Below the pieces are notes generated by a model. The model was not told the origin of the DNA, did no database searches, and saw nothing but the letters and a program-made list of their open reading frames with translations. Positions 6,353 to 9,910 of a stretch of 9,910 nucleotides of DNA are shown piece by piece; within the stretch, counting starts at the first letter, position 1; the number at the start of each line of letters is the position of its first letter. Source of the stretch: VFJL01 sp043721435 (GTDB lineage: Bacteria; Pseudomonadota; Gammaproteobacteria; Burkholderiales; Nitrosomonadaceae); the NCBI GenBank assembly GCA_043721435.1, contig JAYSQR010000030.1:1-9910 (forward strand). The letters are read 5' to 3'. Both the position numbers and the translations under genes were made by a program.

Positions 6353-7891
6353 ATGACCGAATATTCCACCCTGGCTGCGGTTGATCTTGGCTCCAACAGC
6401 TTTCGTCTGCAGGTGGCACGGGTGGTGGGCGAACAAATTTATCCGCTGGATAATTTAGGGGAAATGGTGCGTCTTGCTGCCGGGCTCACTGCCGATAAGC
6501 GGCTGGATGAGGATTCCCAGACCCGTGCACTGGATTGTCTGAAACGCTTTGGTGAGCGTCTGCGGGGTTTTCCACTGCATACCGTGCGCGCAGTTGGTAC
6601 CAACTCACTACGAGTGGCAAAAAATGCCCCCACGTTCCTGAAAAAAGCTGAGGCCGCTCTGGGATTCCCCATTGAAGTTATTGCCGGACGCGAGGAAGCG
6701 CGGCTTATTTATTTGGGTGTTGCTCATGGCCTGCCGGTTTCCAGCAACAATCGCCTGGTAGTGGATATTGGCGGCGGCTCTACCGAATTTATCATTGGTA
6801 GCCGTTTAAAGCCGGTCAAGCTGGAAAGCCTCTACATGGGCTGTGTCAGTCATAGCCTGCGCTTTTTCCCGGATGGAAAAATAACCAAAGGTGCGATGAA
6901 GCAAGCGGAGCTGTCAGCGCGCACCGAAGTGCAGACTATTGCTGCCGAGTTCTCCGCTGACCAGTGGCAAGATGCCTTTGGCTCCTCCGGTACAGCACGC
7001 GCGCTGGGCGATATTTTGAAACTGAACAGCTTCGGCGACGGCAGTAGCAGCGGGGACATCACAGCGGAAGGACTGGAAAATTTTCGTGATTATCTGCTTA
7101 AAGTTGGCGATAGCAGAAAATTTGAAATTGCCGGCTTACGCGCTGAACGTGCACCTGTCATTGTTGGTGGATTCGTCATCATGTCTGCGATATTTTCAGA
7201 GCTGGGTATTCGCCGCATGTCGCCGGCAATGGGTGCGCTACGCCAGGGCGTGCTCTATGACCTGCTGGGGCGTTTCCATAATCATGACATGCGCGAAGTA
7301 ACGGTGCGACAATTCATGCGGCGCTACCAGGTAGACCCCGCCCAGGCGGGGCGAGTGGAGTCGCTGGCACTGGCGCTGGCGAAGCAGTTGCTGACGGGCT
7401 CCCCTGATGAATTGGAAGATACACTCCGAATTCTGTCTTGGGCGGCGCGATTGCATGAAGTTGGTATTTCGGTGGCTCACTCTGGCTACCACAAACATTC
7501 CGCATACATTCTTGGCAACGCTGACATGCCAGGTTTCTCAAAAATGGAACAAGCGCGCCTGAGTCTGCTCGCACTCGCCCACCGGGGCACTCTCGGCAAG
7601 GCACGGGATTTGGTCGCAGAGCTGCAGGATTTGAAGCTGCTGTTCGCACTGCGACTGGCGACACTGTTTCACCGCAGCCGTAGTGATATTGAGTTGCCCC
7701 GATTAGAAGTATTCCTAGGCGACACCGAGTGCGCGTTGCGCATCGAACGCGAATGGCTGGAACGCAACCCTTTGACCGACACCGCGTTACATACCGAAGT
7801 TGAGGAGTGGGCAACTCTCGGTTTCGATTTGCGCATCAAGAATCGACCGGGAGCAATACAGGTACATGACTCCCGTGCATCAACCTCATGA
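6353..7891 (+). CDS. ppx: Exopolyphosphatase (Ppx/GppA family)
   Basis: Ppx processively removes terminal phosphate from inorganic polyphosphate in the cytosol; family members can also hydrolyse pppGpp. At 512 residues it has the long, two-part architecture of the E. coli enzyme. The ASKHA-type ATPase fold is marked by AAVDLGSNSFRLQVARV-like phosphate loop 1 starting near residue 8, with DLGSNS at 11-16. The catalytic Glu is in GREEARLIYLG (near 114-115), and phosphate loop 2 is VDIGGGSTEF (137-146). The C-terminal half is the HD-like helical domain, with LHEVGI at 367-372 followed by YHKHSAYIL. AGGA at 6345-6348 precedes the ATG. The stop overlaps the start of the CorA gene by four bases (ATGA). 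GppA is the alternative, but the length and phoU context favour Ppx. Confidence 0.93.
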   Translation: MTEYSTLAAVDLGSNSFRLQVARVVGEQIYPLDNLGEMVRLAAGLTADKRLDEDSQTRALDCLKRFGERLRGFPLHTVRAVGTNSLRVAKNAPTFLKKAEAALGFPIEVIAGREEARLIYLGVAHGLPVSSNNRLVVDIGGGSTEFIIGSRLKPVKLESLYMGCVSHSLRFFPDGKITKGAMKQAELSARTEVQTIAAEFSADQWQDAFGSSGTARALGDILKLNSFGDGSSSGDITAEGLENFRDYLLKVGDSRKFEIAGLRAERAPVIVGGFVIMSAIFSELGIRRMSPAMGALRQGVLYDLLGRFHNHDMREVTVRQFMRRYQVDPAQAGRVESLALALAKQLLTGSPDELEDTLRILSWAARLHEVGISVAHSGYHKHSAYILGNADMPGFSKMEQARLSLLALAHRGTLGKARDLVAELQDLKLLFALRLATLFHRSRSDIELPRLEVFLGDTECALRIEREWLERNPLTDTALHTEVEEWATLGFDLRIKNRPGAIQVHDSRASTS

Positions 7892-8958
7892 CATCCCACA
7901 CTAAAAAACGATCCGCCAAAGCTGGCCTGCCTCCAGGCGCACTGGTACATATCGGCGAAAAGAAAGCTGCCACCTCCAGTGTCACCCTGCTGGATTACGA
8001 TGAGAGCGATGTGCGCGAATCCGTTATAACCGCTGCTGATCTGGCCGATAAGGTCGGAGCTGCACGCGGCACCGTGTGGCTCAATCTTCACGGATTGGAT
8101 GATACCGCCATGCTGGAGCAAATCGGCGCCAGTTTCGGCCTGCACCCGTTGGTACTGGAAGACATACTCAACACCGAGCAGCGCTCAAAACTGGAAGACT
8201 ACGGTGATTATCTCTATGTGGTGCTGAAAACCTTCGGTTATGAGAACAATGGAGCGGAGGAAAAAATTGATTCGGACCAGATCAGCCTGGTGTTAGGGAA
8301 AAATTTCGTGCTGTCGTTTCTTGAAACGGACGGCACACAGTTCAGTTCGGTGCGTGAGCGGCTGCGTTCAGGCAAGGGACAGATCAGGAAGTACGGTGCG
8401 GATTTTCTGATGTATGGCCTGATTGACGCCATTGTTGACAGCTATTTCGTCATTCTGGAACGGCTCGACGAAAGAACCGAAGCCTTGGAAATGGAGCTGA
8501 TAGCTCACCCTCAGCCCAGCACCCTGCACGCAATTTACCGCCTCAAACGCGAAGGCGTTTTTTTGCGCAGGGCATTGTGGCCGTTGCGCGAAGTTATCAG
8601 CTCGCTGCAGCGCGGCGACTCACCGCTATTTAGCCGGAATACGTTGCTCTATTTGCGTGACGTGTATGACCATACCATTCACATAATCGAGTCGGTGGAG
8701 TCTCTGCGCGATCTGACAGCGGGTATGCTCGATATTTACATATCCAGCGTGAGCTACCGCATCAGTACGGTAATGAAAGTTCTCACCGTTATCACCACCA
8801 TATTCATGCCGCTGGCACTAATCACCGGCATCTACGGCATGAACTTCAAACATATGCCGGGACTGGGATGGGATTGGGGGGTTTTTGCGGTGCTGGGGGT
8901 AATGACCATTATCAGCATCGGTATGCTAGCATTATTCCGCTGGAAGAAATGGCTGTAG
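7888..8958 (+). CDS. corA: CorA-type Mg2+/Co2+ transporter
   Basis: This is an inner-membrane divalent cation channel, pentameric in characterised relatives and mainly a Mg2+ importer. The 356-residue product has a large acidic and helical N-terminal cytoplasmic domain (about 1-295) and two C-terminal membrane segments near 297-316 and 331-350. The selectivity motif YGMNF is at 316-320 and a basic tail (RWKKWL) ends the chain. The periplasmic loop reads MPGL where many relatives have MPEL, so a conserved acidic residue appears replaced. Translation starts in an ATGA overlap with ppx and has no obvious Shine-Dalgarno, which points to translational coupling. Co-expression with ppx makes sense because polyphosphate binds Mg2+, but this link is inferred. 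Cation specificity cannot be told from sequence. Confidence 0.94.
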   Translation: MTSHTKKRSAKAGLPPGALVHIGEKKAATSSVTLLDYDESDVRESVITAADLADKVGAARGTVWLNLHGLDDTAMLEQIGASFGLHPLVLEDILNTEQRSKLEDYGDYLYVVLKTFGYENNGAEEKIDSDQISLVLGKNFVLSFLETDGTQFSSVRERLRSGKGQIRKYGADFLMYGLIDAIVDSYFVILERLDERTEALEMELIAHPQPSTLHAIYRLKREGVFLRRALWPLREVISSLQRGDSPLFSRNTLLYLRDVYDHTIHIIESVESLRDLTAGMLDIYISSVSYRISTVMKVLTVITTIFMPLALITGIYGMNFKHMPGLGWDWGVFAVLGVMTIISIGMLALFRWKKWL

Positions 8959-8966
8959 CGGAATAA
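8932..8966 (+). repeat. 10-bp inverted repeat spanning the corA stop codon
   Basis: TTATTCCGCT (8932-8941) and AGCGGAATAA (8957-8966) are exact inverted copies around a 15-base loop. After one mismatch the stem continues for two more pairs. The right arm includes two bases of the TAG stop. No T run follows, so it is not a classical terminator. It may act as an mRNA 3' stabilising hairpin at the end of the operon. Confidence 0.5.
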
Positions 8967-8992
8967 GGCAACTGAAATAGTGCTCACCCCTC

Positions 8993-9757
8993 CTACAACT
9001 CGAATACCTGCCCGCGCTTCAGTCTCTCCGGTTTGAATTCTCCTGCCGTTGCCAAAAGTTCTGCCATGGTGGCGTCCTCGTTGCCTGGCTCCATGTGAGT
9101 AATCAGAAGATGCACCGATTTGTTGAGCCGCTTGAGCCCCCGTGCCAGCAATTCAAGGCGCATGTGGCCAGAAGCCTCAGCGCCTGAGGTGTTGTGATTG
9201 AGAAAGGTTGCCTCAATCATCAGATAATACAGGTTGCCAATGGCATTTAATGCATCCCAGAACGGCTCATGATAAGTGGTGTCGCCGCTGAATACAAAAC
9301 TTGCCTGGCCACTGTCAAATTGGTAGGCCACGCCCGGGACCGCGTGATGCACCGGCAGTGGGGTTATTTTTCTTCCCGACAATTCCACGGTTTGCCCTAC
9401 CGCAACAGAACGGAATGCCACATAAGGCTTGGCGGGCGATGGCAACACCGTGTAATCCGGCCACAGACGATAATTGAACAGATCCTGCCTGAGTATGGCT
9501 ATGGTCTCAGGCAAGGCGTAAACCGTGAGGGGCGCGTCCCGGTGCGGCCCCACAGCGTCCGCCAGCATCGGCAGCAATGCGACGTGGTCGAGATGGGAGT
9601 GGGTCAGAAATACCGTGTTGATGCGCTGCATCGCAGCCAGCGTCAAATCTCCTGTACCGGTGCCTGCATCGATCAGAATATCGTCGTCCAACAGTAGGCA
9701 GGTGGTCCGCAAATCTGCCGCTATACCGCCACTGCATCCAAGTATGGTTATGCGCAT
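8993..9757 (-). CDS. MBL-fold hydrolase, class II cyclic-nucleotide phosphodiesterase-like
   Basis: The 254-residue product is a metallo-beta-lactamase-fold metal-dependent hydrolase, with no signal peptide and therefore cytosolic. The dinuclear metal motif HSHLDH is at 53-58. Further ligands are likely His138 in PVHHAVPG, Asp159 in FSGDTTYHE and His221 in ITHMEPG. The N-terminal ILGCSGG and the T-H-S-H-L-D-H-V-A-L-L pattern resemble class II 3',5'-cyclic-nucleotide phosphodiesterases; the RNase Z/PhnP-like branch is the main alternative. An in-frame TTG at 9769 exists, but the ATG at 9757 directly follows a GGGGGGTG Shine-Dalgarno-like run and begins the conserved strand MRITILG, so it is the likely start. 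It converges with corA across 34 bases and has its own upstream promoter candidate. The fold is secure; the substrate is not. Confidence 0.85.
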   Translation of the reverse strand: MRITILGCSGGIAADLRTTCLLLDDDILIDAGTGTGDLTLAAMQRINTVFLTHSHLDHVALLPMLADAVGPHRDAPLTVYALPETIAILRQDLFNYRLWPDYTVLPSPAKPYVAFRSVAVGQTVELSGRKITPLPVHHAVPGVAYQFDSGQASFVFSGDTTYHEPFWDALNAIGNLYYLMIEATFLNHNTSGAEASGHMRLELLARGLKRLNKSVHLLITHMEPGNEDATMAELLATAGEFKPERLKRGQVFEL

Positions 9758-9781
9758 TTCACCCCCCAAATACTAAAATCT

Positions 9782-9800
9782 AGAACAGTTTATTTGTTCT
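9782..9800. promoter_or_regulatory. Operator-like inverted repeat upstream of the MBL-fold gene
   Basis: AGAACA (9782-9787) and TGTTCT (9795-9800) are exact inverted half-sites with seven bases between them. The repeat overlaps the candidate -10 box of the MBL-fold gene, where a repressor would act. The spacing and bases do not match the E. coli LexA box (CTGT-N8-ACAG). The cognate regulator is unknown. Confidence 0.4.
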
Positions 9801-9815
9801 CCTCCTTACGTTCAA
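9787..9815 (-). promoter_or_regulatory. Candidate promoter of the MBL-fold gene
   Basis: On the minus strand TTGAAC (9810-9815, 4 of 6) and TAAACT (9787-9792, 4 of 6) are 17 bases apart. The start would be near 9780, about 23 bases before the ATG at 9757. Confidence 0.4.
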
Positions 9816-9820
9816 ATTTC

Positions 9821-9849
9821 TTGACAGGTATTGCCTGAGGCGTTAGGCT
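9821..9849 (+). promoter_or_regulatory. Candidate promoter pointing rightward out of the window
   Basis: TTGACA (9821-9826) is a perfect -35 box. Seventeen bases on, TAGGCT (9844-9849) matches the -10 consensus at only 3 of 6 positions, followed by a G-rich stretch. It may serve a gene starting beyond 9910; none starts within the window. The rest of 9758-9910 shows no coding frame. Confidence 0.3.
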
Positions 9850-9910
9850 ACGGGGGTCGTTGGAATGGGCTATTCTGGGATATCGGGATAGGGTCAGACG
9901 GCCACGAACA

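Noticed and set aside
7314..7814. 166-codon minus-strand frame opposite ppx
   Set aside because: It is antisense to the conserved HD-like part of Ppx, is Pro- and Arg-rich, and has no recognisable family or ribosome site.
4866..9866. Shared ten-base string GGGCTATTCT at the rpiA promoter (4825-4834) and at 9867-9876
   Set aside because: At the second site no -35 box is placed correctly and flanking bases differ, so the match is probably chance.

Overview
The window is about 10 kb of chromosomal DNA of moderate GC (a little over half by eye) from a Gram-negative bacterium, most likely a betaproteobacterium. The order Nitrosomonadales is plausible, but this is judged from protein character and gene content, not from a search. 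Almost everything is housekeeping metabolism and phosphate or cation homeostasis. I see no transposase, integrase, phage gene, CRISPR array, tRNA or rRNA.

Left part (1-1492). The minus strand carries mtnA (methionine salvage), cut by the window edge at its 3' end and broken by a one-base frameshift at a short C run (706-709). A GNAT acetyltransferase gene lies divergently on the plus strand. It converges on an outer-membrane beta-barrel gene, and a clear rho-independent terminator for that gene sits between them.

Middle part (1493-4872). The minus strand holds the BBP2-type porin, which has a signal peptide, a C-terminal Phe and an unusual Cys-Cys pair. A 342-base non-coding stretch with phased repeats and a candidate promoter follows. 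Next is ilvA, the biosynthetic threonine deaminase with two C-terminal ACT-like domains. A 143-base divergent region with a perfect 9-bp inverted repeat and a candidate rpiA promoter separates ilvA from the rightward genes.

Right part (4873-8958). rpiA, phoU, ppx and a corA-type transporter gene run on the plus strand with gaps of 75 and 37 bases and finally a 4-base ATGA overlap, so they look like one operon. PhoU (phosphate signalling), Ppx (polyphosphate hydrolysis) and CorA (Mg2+ or other divalent cation transport) make a coherent set, because polyphosphate is a major Mg2+ chelator. The tight ppx/corA coupling suggests coordinated control of polyphosphate and its counter-ion. This is inference.

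Far right (8993-9910). A metallo-beta-lactamase-fold hydrolase resembling class II cyclic-nucleotide phosphodiesterases lies on the minus strand with its own candidate promoter and operator-like inverted repeat. A consensus -35 box then points rightward out of the window.

I do not find a convincing new biological system. The points most worth a second look are the mtnA frameshift, the helically phased repeats in front of the porin, the Cys-Cys pair in the porin, and the phoU-ppx-corA arrangement.
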